Shown here piece after piece: positions 47,513 through 58,179 of a stretch of 64,000 nt of DNA. The notes below the pieces were generated by a model. The model ran no database searches. It saw only the letters and a list, made by a program, of their open reading frames with translations, and was not told where the DNA came from. The position numbers and the translations under genes were made by a program. Source of the DNA: Lomentospora prolificans (taxonomy: Eukaryota; Ascomycota; Sordariomycetes; Microascales; Microascaceae); contig JARFXM010000004.1 in the NCBI GenBank assembly GCA_029532625.1, positions 3,286,001 to 3,350,000 on the forward strand, in the 5' to 3' direction. The stretch's first letter is position 1. The number at the start of each line of letters is the position of its first letter.

Positions 47513-48354
47513 CTTTTCTTTGTCCTCTCCCTTTCGTTCTCTACCGCTCGCAGGTCGGTGAAGCTGTTCGCGACAATGGGTAAAGGTATTATTGGACGGG
47601 GGGATTGGGGTTACAGCGCGGAACTCGGATCTTCAACAAATAGGGCATAATAGTATAACACAGTTGAGGCAATGAAAGTCTATAAGAATAACACGTGTAA
47701 TTCCAAGGGCTGGCCAACAAGTCGAGATCTCAAGGCCAGGCTCTCCATAGACTGTGGCCCTCTTTGCCTCTTGGAACAAATTCAAACCTAACGGACCTCA
47801 AAAAGTGTGTTCCTGCGATGGCGTCACATGGCATGCTCTGAATTATAAGAGAAACAAGTCGCTCGTTCCTGGCCCGAGAAAAAAATTGACGTCGTCCGGT
47901 TGGCTGCTTCCCAAGACTTGTCAAAGCCGAGGTCATTCGCATTCTCCGAGCTTTTGCCGAGAAGGGTGGGCTCCATCATGGAGGTTACGAGATCGGCGCC
48001 TTCTCTCTCCCTCGATCCACTAAAACAAGGTTTCCGTCAATCTGATTTGGAGAGTCCAGAGCCATGGTTCCTATTACTCGGCAAGGTTGGGAAACGAGTA
48101 CATGGAAATTAAGAGTTAGTGTACATTAAGAAAGAATGCGGAGAATCGCCGCGGGGAATCGATCTAAAACGCTGAACGCCTATGGATGCCCTGCCAATCA
48201 CTGATAAGACCCTGTGCACCCTGTTTTGGCCCCCCCGCCAATCCCATCCCAATACCCCAGATATTTCGTTCCGTCTAATCCCGAATCGTACCATCCGTCG
48301 CTGTCATCCCACTCGGGAGATGCACCATATTGCAACATTACGCAAAAAAGCGAA
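47513..48354. other. promoter region of the AFG1-like gene
   Basis: This 842-bp region lies between two minus-strand genes. It should contain the AFG1-like promoter and the 3' flank of the cupredoxin gene. No gene or repeat is seen. Confidence 0.55.
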
Positions 48355-49179
48355 TCAAATCATGAGCATAGCGAAACCAACGACTCCGAGAAGAAGCGCT
48401 GCGGGGCTGCGGACCATACCCGCAGCTGCCTGGACCGGGCCTGCCGTAGCGGAAGGGTCGACCGCAGCAGGGTTGTCCACAGCGGAAGGGTTAGTCGAAG
48501 CGTCGGTCGGCTGGGGGTTGATGGTGATGAAGGTGAAGCTCGTGGCTTGGCTAATAGTTGTTTGGGTCCCGGAGGGCGCCGCGGTACTGCTTGGCGACCC
48601 GGTTTCCGTAGTCGTGCCGTTGGAGCTGGAGAGGCTAGGGTTGTCGATTAGGGCGCCGCCGAACGGCCCGGCCTTGCGAGGCTCCTTGGCCTTCTTGTCG
48701 TCAAGGGCCGAGACCAAGGTTCCGTAGGTTTCGCGAGACTTCTCCTCGGTAGGGTTGACGACGCCAAACATGCCAGAAGCGCAGTGCTGGCCCTGCGTGC
48801 AGTAGAAGACGAATGGTTCTTCGTTCTCGACCAGAATCTTGAATACTTTCTCCTATTCATTGTGTTAGCGTCGGTTTCAAACTTGAAATATGGCCGTTGC
48901 GACGGCTTCACTTACGTTCTCGCCTTCCGTAGCGGGGAGGTATCCGGAGAAGAACCCATACTGATGCGCGGGCTCGCACGCTTTGCGGAAAGTTCCCTTG
49001 GCGACACTGTGGTTTGCTGGAAGGAAGTGGAACTCAATGTAGTCGCCAACTTCGGCAACAACAGTATTAGGCTCAAAGGAGAACGAGGGCTTGGCGACGG
49101 CCTTGACAACATGCACAGTGGCGTGGACGCCTGTCGCGGCGAGAGCGCCAATGATGGCAAGGTTCTGAGTGATTTTCAT
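48355..49179 (-). CDS. GPI-anchored cupredoxin-like cell-surface protein
   Basis: A secreted one-domain blue-copper-like protein bound to membrane or wall. Exons are 49179-48916 and 48852-48355 (253 residues); the 63-nt intron begins GTAAGTG and ends ATAG. The signal peptide is MKITQNLAIIGALAATGVHA. The cupredoxin domain reads VVAEVGDYIEFHFLPANHSV, then FVFYCTQGQHCASGMFGVVN, placing the possible copper ligands His (ANHSV), Cys (FYC), His (QHC) and Met (SGM), with two further cysteines (KACEP, HCA) for a disulfide. A long Ser/Thr/Pro-rich linker (SLSSSNGTTTETGSPSSTAA and following) is likely O-glycosylated. The hydrophobic C-terminus (SPAALLLGVVGFAMLMI) fits a GPI signal. The family is often labelled extracellular serine-rich protein in fungi; its physiological role, possibly electron transfer or copper binding at the wall, is not settled. 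Confidence 0.9.
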
Positions 49180-52100
49180 GATGATCGATGGTTTTTGTTT
49201 CGTTTCAATATACTAGACGTCTGCGGTTCGCGTAGATCAAGCTTTCGCAGAAAAATTAAAGTTGAGTTGAGACTAGAATTGCCTTGCGGAGACGAAGAAG
49301 CGAAGGGGCGGAAAATTGGGTGCTTTTGAAGTGTCGATGATGATGGATCTGTTTCAAGGGGTCCGATGAAGGACGAGCTTCTTTGTCTTTATATCGCGGC
49401 TTCGAGCCAGCGCAACCCCGTCCAATGCCCCTCCAATGTCCCATGTCTGCATTGCCTCGAAGAAAATTCGGGACTCCCTCCTTCAGACCCCGGTGCACTT
49501 CCAGCAATCTTCAGTTTTGTTTCACTGATTCTATAAGCCACCAATCTCGGCTCCAGGAATCGCCAAGGTCAGCACCCAAGAAGCATCTACACTGAACGCA
49601 AGATCGATCTTGGGTTGCTTCCTTTGTTCTATTTTAGTCGCCTCTTTGCGCTGGCAGGCAGCCTCCCATTCAGATCTTCAGTCAACATCCCAAAGCCGCC
49701 TTTATCCCGTTCTTCGGGCCCTAGTGACGCAAGCAGGTGAGCCACAGTGTTAGAGAAGCCGAAGCGACGAGAGCAAGACAGACTCACGATAGGGCCTACA
49801 AAGCTCACTTAGCGCCGGGGCCGGACCCGGGGCCCGATTTGTGGGGCCCCACTGAAACACACCCGAGCGCGCGCCAACCCTAGCCAACGTTTTAAGGCCA
49901 GGAATCTTGCAGCATTCTACACAGGAATAGGGATGGCAGCCTGGTTTGTGATTCGCCCTCCTTTTCCCCTGCTCTACTCTGATAGGGTGAGGAGCACCTG
50001 GGGTTCGCTACGGAGCGGCTGCCATCCGGAATTGCTGGGAGAACGCTTGGAGTGGCAGTGCTCGGCAGCCTGTCGACCCGCGACAAGTCGAAGAGACTGA
50101 GCACAGCGCTTAAATGAGAAAGGGTAAAAGAGAGCGAAATCCCAAACGGGAAGAGGGGCGAGCGAAGAACTGTTGGCCCGGATCTTCGAAAAAAGAAGCT
50201 TGATGATTCTGAGCTGCCAATGCGCTCAGCGATCCCCAGCCACGACTTTTCTTCAATACAACCTACTGCCTCTTTTTCTTTTTTTTTTCTTTTTTTTTCT
50301 TTTTCTTTTTCTGTTCTCGCACGATCGAAAGATGTCACGGACCCGGGTATCCTCTGAACAATCGGCACGGTGAATTTCCCGTGATGAGGAGAAGGGTCTA
50401 TTTTTAAATATCTGTATGCGCCATTGATTGTATGGTTGGTCATCGCAGACCCCCAAATTCGACAGGTAGGCCGCCTACTGCCAGCGTGTATGCACAATTT
50501 AGCGCTGCCGAGAAAACTAACTGGAAGCCTTTGGGGTTAGACCCAGCCATGATACGGCGCAGGCGGTCTTGGTGCTTGTGTGTCCTCGATGCACATCGAC
50601 CACATCCGCGGGGAGTATCACAACGCTCGCTAGATTTATTTTGGGCCAACGTTGGTGACATATCATTGCCGTTCTATTTGCGGAGCCAGAGTTCTTTCCG
50701 CGAGAGCTTATCCTAAAGATAGTTACGCAGAGTAAGGCGAAGCGCCTTTCCCTTAGACGCTACCGGCGGAGTGGCTTAGATTCTAGCCTCGCTTTTTTGG
50801 ACAACAAAAAGGCTTGACGTCTCGTCCAATCCGAACCAAGAGACTACCCAAACAGCATCTAGAGGTGTGCCAAGATTTACGCAGTCGATACGATTCCCTC
50901 AGGCTGTACCGCTTAGACTTGCGGCTCTCCGTCATCAGCGTTAAAGAGCTGGTGAACGTTCCTGCAGCGCCCGTCAACGTCAAGCACACCGGTGTTGCCT
51001 ATCCCACCTAGATCGTCTTTTCCAGATGTCATCGGAAATTCTTGAAACACTGACATCTGCCGGATGGGCCTATCCAAGCTCTGCCACGAGATAACTCAGC
51101 ATTCCCACGCCTAGCTTAGTTTACCTTAAGAAAGTGTTTAGTGGCATATAAGCCGACAAAGGACCTCAGTATACTGCGTCCTAGAGTGCGTATTATGCCA
51201 ATCTCGGCCCTTGATTCGATGGTTCTCCTAACAATGGTAGCTAGTCGATAGGGCCAAGGGTGCAGTCCACACCGCGATGTAATGGCTAGCTTGGTGCCTT
51301 TGATGGCGTTGGTGGACATGGCTGATACGATTTTTGTGGATGATCAGACACGAGGCAGTGAGGGATTGATGCCTTGGATCCCCCATGGCCACTATCAGCC
51401 AACGGTACGACCCTTGCGTCGTTCGTCCCAGCAACCAGAGCGTCCAGGCGCATGCCCTTTCTCCCAAGTCGCCAAGAGGATGGTGAAGGCTGTGTCTTGA
51501 ATTCCTGTCCAAATACGAGTTAATCAGTCCCATTTCCTGGCTCTTTCTACAAAGGTGGTCAGGAAGCGGATCATTGAAGTCTACGCCACGATTGGGAGGG
51601 GAGTTTCTGTTTGAATATTGGAGATAAACAACGGTCAAGGTTATCGCCATCTTGTTCACGAGGATATTAGTCCCTTTCACATTGTAAATGGCCCTCTTGA
51701 GGTCGAACTGACCCTGGACATTGGCTCCCATGGGCCCAGTCAACCCGCATCCGGGATTCCACACGCCGACCCCATCATTCATAGCAGACTGTTGGCACCC
51801 AATGCGCAAAGCCACGTCGCCGAAGTGGACAATGCTATGATCCGAAGACCACTGAAGCATGTCACAGGACTATCGTCTGGCATCCCTCACAGAAACCTCT
51901 CAGAAAGGTGTTGAGTACAGCCCTGGCGGCCTGCTTTTCTCAGTCCACACCATCCCATACACGGAACCGTAACGAGCCTATATCAACAGGATCCGGTCGA
52001 AGGTTAAGGGGCAGATGTCATTCTCATTGCCTTGAGAAAGGTGGCGAGGTCTAGAGGCACGAAATATCAGGTTCTCGGAAGTCGAGAACTAAGCGTGGTT

Positions 52101-52375
52101 TAAAGTGCTGAGTGGTCGGACGAGCCGAATCGAAAACTTTCCCAAGCGATTGTAGGACTCCCCCCCCGGAGGCTGAGTCACTAGAGTGATAGCTCGGACA
52201 AGGATGGTAGGTTATCGATTCGTCTGGGCCTAATAATTATTGTAGTTTGTAAAAGATTCGTCCGATTGCTGCCTACTCTGGAGGTGGCGGATATTCGCGG
52301 AGCTATCATCATTCATGGTCCGTTTCGTCATCCGTTTTCTTCGATCCTGTTCTCAACCATATGTTCTGGTCGCTA

Positions 52376-52401
52376 CCCCCCCCCCCCCCCCCCCCCCCCC
52401 C
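52376..52401. repeat. C26 homopolymer
   Basis: Twenty-six C bases in a row within the gene-poor stretch. Long G/C homopolymers are rare in fungal genomes and can form quadruplex or i-motif structures; the length may be uncertain because such runs are hard to sequence. Confidence 0.9.
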
Positions 52402-53005
52402 TTCTCCTAATTGCTCGCTGTTTTTGGTCATCCTGCCAGCATGTCACCAAGGACAAGATATTCACATATCTGAAAGGTAATCATCTCTCGAGCTCTGGTT
52501 GACGTCATGAAAATCCCTACGCCCCCATTCGTCGCCTTGAGTCCGACCTTTTCATTGTAGACATCGATGACCGGAGAGATGCTTCCTCCTTTGCAGGATA
52601 GATGCTCCTTGCCGAAGAATGGTAATTGCCGAAACCACTCGTCCTACCAGAGCCCCACACCTTTGGGCAAGCGTAGACCGAAGTGGACAAAGTCGTGCAG
52701 TAGGCAGAGTCGGTTCTGATTCCGCAACAATGAAACTATTGTATCGTATCATATCGCGCGGAGCTTATCGCGGTGCCCGAATCCAGCTAATCCACTCGGT
52801 CTTGTCTTTCTACTCGTCAGAGGAGCGGGGGATTTTCAATGATTTGGGGCTAATTAGCCCCCAAAACATTTAATTGATATTAAATTAGGATCGATTGGCT
52901 GAGGAGCTAGAAACAACTGCTGGCTGCGCCTGTTTCTTGGTTGAAGGTAATGATACTAGGGTAATTTTATTGGCTCTGGCCTCAGGGTCACTGGCAGTTC
53001 TGCGC

Positions 53006-53183
53006 GACCCCGTAGGGCTGGAATCCCAGCGGGTCGGTACCTCGTCGGGTACAGAAGCACTGAACCTTGGAAGCTAAACCCAAAACCTCTGCTAGGTTTT
53101 GAGGTTAAAGATCTTCAGCGACCACAGCACTGTGCAGCTGGCGATGGTGGGTCGCAGAGGCCCAGCCATGCGGCTCACAGTGC
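53006..53183. other. cluster of inverted repeats (possible structured RNA or DNA)
   Basis: Three inverted repeats follow one another. First, GACCC...GGGTC encloses GCTGG-AATC-CCAGC (53006 to about 53035). Second, AACCCAAAACCT is separated by five bases from AGGTTTTGAGGTT (about 53078-53106). Third, GCACTGTG (53127-53134) pairs with CACAGTGC (53176-53183) around an imperfect inner stem. I could not match the set to 5S rRNA, spliceosomal RNAs, SRP RNA or RNase P RNA from the conserved words I know. The strand and transcription are unknown. Confidence 0.3.
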
Positions 53184-56100
53184 ACTCTTAAAACTACTCC
53201 AGCACCCGCCACCTAATAGTACCACGCCCCCCATCAGTTCCAGGGATTAATGTCCATTCGCAGCATGCCAGCCATCGAAAACAGAAAGGATTGATGGAGG
53301 GTTCCACAACCCACTATTCCAAGGGCAGTTGTGCTTGGCATGCAGCGGTACATAATCTCTAGGCTCGGCTCGATCAAATCTCTTGGCTAGCTTTCAAATT
53401 ATGGATATGTTTGACCTATTGTATATATCCCTTGATCCATCCCTCCCAAGATCTCTCAGCAGCAACGGAATAGGCAGTGCATCAAGACAGCTTCATCGGC
53501 ATCCACACCCATTTCTGGGCGGGCTGCTGCACATGCCATCGTTTCGGATCGTCCCCAGGATGTGGCCAATTTCCCGTGTGACTGGTTCTCCCTGTACGAC
53601 CAAGGATAAAAAACCCAATTCCTTTCGCTGGCTATCACTTCGTCCTTCCTATCGTAATCGGCTGATGTACAGGTACCGGTTTGTGGTTGCGCCTCTCAAG
53701 CCGCAGCATAAAGTTATCCAGCTGCCTGGCCTCAGCCACCGCCCTCGACCTTTGAACTCTGCACTATTGGCTTTCCCCTCGCGGCCCACGGGCGCAGCAC
53801 CGCGGGCTAGCAGGGCATCTAGAACTGCACATCAGAAATCCATTCAAAGCACGGAATTCCAGAGAAGCGCAAGACTTGGGGACGGAATATTTCCCGTCAC
53901 TCTCTGTGTTTCCCGTTGTTGTTCGAAATGCAGGCTTTAAATTTGTCCCCCACCACGCGGGGATCAGATGATGGGGAAAGAAGAACAACAGCCGGGCCAC
54001 CTGGATCGAATGCCGCGCTCGTGTATTGATGTATACGCGTTTCTCCACATTTGGATGGTGTGAACACCATTCCCTAAACATGGCTCCTTCCCCCTGTTCC
54101 CTACCTGTAGTATCGAGTTCTCCCTCCGTCTCATGCAGCTCAGCTAGTTGTCGAGTGTGGGCGGGCCTCCGCTTCATTTTCTAGGAAGCTTCTCATTACA
54201 GGATTTCCTTTTCACTTTCACTTCTCCTCCCCTGTGCGATCCGTACAACCATGGAATGACCTCTGTCGAGAGTGCACACCAAGTGTACTCCGTATAAGTT
54301 ATTATAAGCGGAACACACTCTAAACTCGGTACTTCCCGCAACTCGGTCTACCCGACGAGACGAGGAAGTCGGCCAATCGCCGACGCTTCCTTCGACCCTA
54401 TCAATAAGACCGAAAAGTCAGTGCCATCCAAGACCCCCTGCGAGTCTCGCCAAGCTGGAGTCACAATGCCCTGCTCCGCTGGAGCCCGTCTGCGGGAAAC
54501 CCTGTCAATTCAATACCCTTTCCACTAGTTCGTTTGTCGTTCGAGGTGCGCCGGTCTATTGGCTCTACTGATTAGGGTCTAAGGTTGCGCGGCCCTTTGC
54601 CGAATAGCTCAAGAGCCGGAGGCAAATGGCGTCCTCGGGAGATGCCCAGCCGGTAGGATTTAACCTTTTCTGTCCATGCGCCAACCCCAAGGCGGGTTTG
54701 CCCCCTCTGGTGATGGCGTGGAAAGCGATCGTCTGTCTAGTGGAGATCTGGTGGAGATTACGAGCAAGCTGTTGGGTCTCATTCACGCGGATCTTGGGGG
54801 TGGGATAGGGTTACTTGTGCGAAGTGTGTGATATTGCAGTCAGCTTCTGCTTCCCTAAAATCTTTCTCTTCGTCCTGCTTGGCCAGATGTACGAGGAACC
54901 CTTCGAATGTGAGGAGAAGGCTTCTTCGACTTTCCTTATTTTGTGCAACACACTTGCAGCCTCATCGCAGGACATGAAAACTCAGGCTAGCTTAGCCGTT
55001 TGCAGCCTCAGCCCCAACCTATCACATCATAACAGTAAGACCCGTCTCTAAGAAAAGTCAGTCGATAACTCTCTACCCATGCGCTTTGCTGAAGCCACGT
55101 TTCTCCGTCTCCCCCAGCACCTCGGTCCTAGCTCGCTACTTGTATTTCATAGCACGTACTTGTAGACAGGCCCAACCATCCCTTTTACTCACTAATATGA
55201 CGCAACCCTTCGAAATCCCCGCCCTTTCTCTCCTCTTGCAACCTGTAGACAAGGACCCTGGGCTGGCTCACCGCCCCTGGCACTCGGGACGAGCTAGCAC
55301 CAGGACGAGAAAGTATGCATCGACGATACATGTCCCGCTTGAAGGATAAACGAAACTCACGATACCCGAACACCCTTCGCCACTGCAGCCGGTCCAAGCT
55401 CTCCTCTCTGCTAGATTAAACCCCCCCTCGCCCTTGTTTAGCGGCCTAGCTCAACCGTGACGCACCCAATCATGCCAGCTCTCGCCAACCCCTCCATGTA
55501 ACCCCATATGCAAGCCGTCGGGGCTCTCGTCTCTTCGTCTGGCTCTCCTAGACTAGCGGGGAGGGCGTGTTGGCTCTCGTTGTACCTCAGTCCGTAGTAC
55601 GACACCGACTATCGTCCTTGCTTGTATACATCGGTGCTCCTCCGCACTGCTCTCCCGTTTAAGGAAAAAGGGGAGTTGCCTAGTTGCTTCAGCCCTAAGC
55701 CGATCGAGGTCGACGTTTTCCGTCTCGCACACCCTTGCCTTTGGCGGTAAACGGGACGGACTCTACTCATGCTGTTAATTGCCTCGAACGGAACGGGGGG
55801 CGTTTTTTTTTTATCTTTCTTCCTTCTAGGTGGGCAAATAGGACACACATGTCATTGAAAGACACCGTTCGGTGTCGGTGTTGACGGCCGGGGGGAGGCG
55901 TCGCCCTCCCTCTTTGACCGCACCGCCCCCCCGTTGTTCGCTGTTCCCTCTTCCCTCTCCCTTCCGTGGAGCGTTACTATTCGCAGAAGTTTATTTCGGG
56001 AATAAGGTTCGTTCATCTGCTTCGTGAAGAAAATCCCGACATCGTGTTTGTGATCCTCGTGTTTTAAAAACCCCGGCATGGTCAGTCCCCCAACGTGGCA

Positions 56101-56188
56101 AGGCAAGGCTGCGCGACTACATAATAGATCGCTGCTTTGATCTCGCTTTGCTACGGGGAAAAGATTAACCCTCTCCTTTTGGAACTAC

Positions 56189-56368
56189 ATGCTTGTTTCC
56201 TTATTGAACCCCACGTTCCATGATAACAATGTCTCCATCAAGTGTAAGTCAACATCCTCTCTCTCCAATATCGTCCCCCTTGCCTGTTTGACGATATCCC
56301 CAACATGAGCTCTTGCGCGTTCGCCGTTTCAAGAGCTACCCCTCCTAACCCGTTATCTTCTTGTAGAA
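56189..56368 (+). promoter_or_regulatory. overlapping upstream ORF of the bZIP gene
   Basis: An ATG at 56189 opens an 18-codon frame (MLVSLLNPTFHDNNVSIK) that runs over the main start at 56229 in another frame. Its stop TAA is formed across the splice junction: T at 56243 plus AA at 56367-56368. In unspliced RNA the frame would continue into the intron. Ribosomes that translate it could not easily reinitiate at the main ATG. A role in control of the bZIP factor is inference. Confidence 0.4.
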
Positions 56369-57116
56369 AAGCGCAAACCTCGAACGCATCCGTAATAACC
56401 AGCGTCGCTCTCGCGCCCGCAAGAAGGAATATGTCCAGGAACTCGAGGGCCGCCTCCGGAAAGTCGAGCTTCAGGGTGTCAACGCTGCCTCCGAGATCCA
56501 AGTCGCGGCTCGTCGTGTTGCCAGCGAAAACAAAAAGCTAAGAGCGCTCCTTCACCAAAACGGCGTGACTGAAGACGCCATTGAAACCTATTTGTACACG
56601 GCAGCAACTCCGCCTCTGGATGGATCCCCAACCGGAAGACAGGCGGGCTTCGGCCACTCAGTCAACAGCCTGGAGCAACTTCTTGTTCCGAGGCGGCCGT
56701 CCTGTGCGAGCCTGAGCGTACCGCTACCCTCGCCTCAAGGGAGATCTAGTAGGGAGCCATCGGTTGCCAGCGACTCGGCCTGCCATTCATCTGGTTCTTG
56801 GGAACCCGGCCCTGCCACTTCGGCGACCAGGACGAGTCCCATTAGCGCCAGCGTCGCGACTTCCCCTTTGCCGCGGCCAACCCAGCAGCTAGGTCCAATG
56901 CAAATCCCATCCCCTCGGTGCCAGGAGGTCGGAGGTTACGGCATAGGAGTATCGCAACCTAACAACAGCTTTCCGCCATATGGTACCGACTACGACTCAG
57001 CAATTCCCCTACCTTATCTCCAGCTGCCATCGCCACCTAATCAGCAGTACAACAACATGACTGTTGACTACTTCAGTCCTTCTCGAGACTTCCCGCAGAA
57101 TCAATACCCGTGTTAG
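56229..57116 (+). CDS. bZIP transcription factor
   Basis: This is a sequence-specific DNA-binding nuclear protein. Exons are 56229-56243 and 56367-57116 (254 residues); the 123-nt intron starts GTAAGTC and ends TTGTAG. The first exon encodes only MSPSS. The basic region begins at residue 6, SANLERIRNNQRRSRARKKE, with the N-x7-R bZIP signature (NNQRRSRAR), followed by the zipper (YVQELEGRLRKVELQGVNAA and SENKKLRALLHQNG). The rest is Pro/Ser-rich and poorly structured, as in activation domains, and ends YFSPSRDFPQNQYPC. The pattern NLxRIRxNQRRSRARxKEY is found in a group of Pezizomycotina bZIP proteins of largely unassigned function. An in-frame ATG nine bases upstream (56220) would add MIT; I prefer 56229 because it has A at -3. 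The leader holds several upstream ATGs, among them one overlapping the main start. Confidence 0.9.
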
Positions 57117-58179
57117 TCTGGCCCCGTCTCTCATTCTCTAGTAACCGGGTGTTTCTTTGCCAAGTGCGAAGCTGGGTTCGAGTGGGTTGAGTGTTCATTA
57201 TACATGTAAGTCGGTCATTTCGTGGTACAGCATCAAAGGCGCTCGGAAATTGAGGTAGTGAATTCAGGCTAACCTAGAACTTGAGGCCACAACAGAAAAA
57301 TTCTATCTGTATCTTCTTTCTCTCCTCATGTGGCCTTAGAGAGGCCAGATCGATTTGATTTTGGCAGGCCCGAATACGATCAAGCGACTTCCTCCTTTTA
57401 CTTACTTTCTTTATTCCTTTATCTCTTTCTTTTCTTCTAAAACTTCTGGTCGTCTTTTATCTCTTTACTTATTTGTGGCGTGTTAATGGCAGACCCTTTT
57501 TTTTTTTTTTGTGTGTGTGTGTGCGTCTGCAGAGGTTAAGGTGTGACAGGGTCGGGTTTTAGGATCATGACAGGTTTCTTTTGATGCCAGCAAAGACACG
57601 GCTTGCTTTTCTTTATCAGTGGAGGCTTGGGGAGGGATTATCAACGAAACTAGCATTCCACTGCAACTCGAGACTGTGGCTTGGGTATCATTCCACTCCG
57701 AGCTGGGGGAATGTTGGCGCACCGCGTAGGGAGTTCTTTTGGCCTGTGTACAACTGATGGGCTTGACAGGATTGATCTAGATTACGACGGCGCTACTCAT
57801 TCAATACAACTGACTCTTTTCATCTCACCTTGTCTTCTTCCCGGATTCGGCATGATGTTACGTTGTTTCATAGACACGGATTCGTGCCACACCTACCCGA
57901 GATATCTCTTCGACAACAAGGAAGCAAATTATACTCGTCTTGTCCAATATAGTCTGTGGAATGGGCTTTTTTTAGTAGTGAACGAATCGTGTAGAGAACA
58001 CAACGCACGAGCTATGAAAAATATCTAAGGCCATCGTCCACCACCCGCCAAGCTCGGAATCCAAGGGCAGAGATCCTTGAATATGATCCGTCAATATCTG
58101 GTCTGGTTCATCGACACGGATTAACAAATCCAGTTTTACCAGCTTCCCATATTGTAGAACCAAAATACTAACCAGGAAG
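57117..58179. other. intergenic region after the bZIP gene
   Basis: The region contains the bZIP 3' flank with a T14 run followed directly by a (GT)n run (57497-57523), and T/C-rich sequence at 57410-57475. The right half is upstream of the 489-residue gene. A plus-strand frame of 115 codons (57681-58028) has no recognisable content. Confidence 0.55.

Larger units (their letters stand above)
49180..56228. other. gene-poor 7-kb stretch
   Basis: The left end is the cupredoxin promoter and the right end (from about 55400) the leader and promoter of the bZIP gene. Between them I see a T/C tract (50271-50312), a C26 run (52376-52401) and a hairpin cluster (53006-53183). Open frames of 150-210 codons (50497-49892 minus, 51860-51228 minus, 53401-53940 plus) lack any recognisable domain, have composition unlike the real genes of the window and do not extend by splicing, so I leave them uncalled. 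A long noncoding RNA or a decayed element could be hidden here. Confidence 0.5.

Noticed and set aside
51228..51860. Minus-strand open frame of 210 codons
   Set aside because: The longest frame in the gene-poor interval, but no conserved motif, no extension by splicing and an unconvincing composition. BLASTx would decide.
53000..53190. Hairpin cluster as 5S rRNA or a spliceosomal RNA
   Set aside because: None of the conserved words of 5S, U1, U2, U4, U5, U6, SRP or RNase P RNA that I can check by eye is present.
53383..53940. Plus-strand open frame of about 185 codons
   Set aside because: Ser/Arg/Pro-rich with no recognisable motif and no splice partners; begins with a non-ATG codon unless shortened to 53401.
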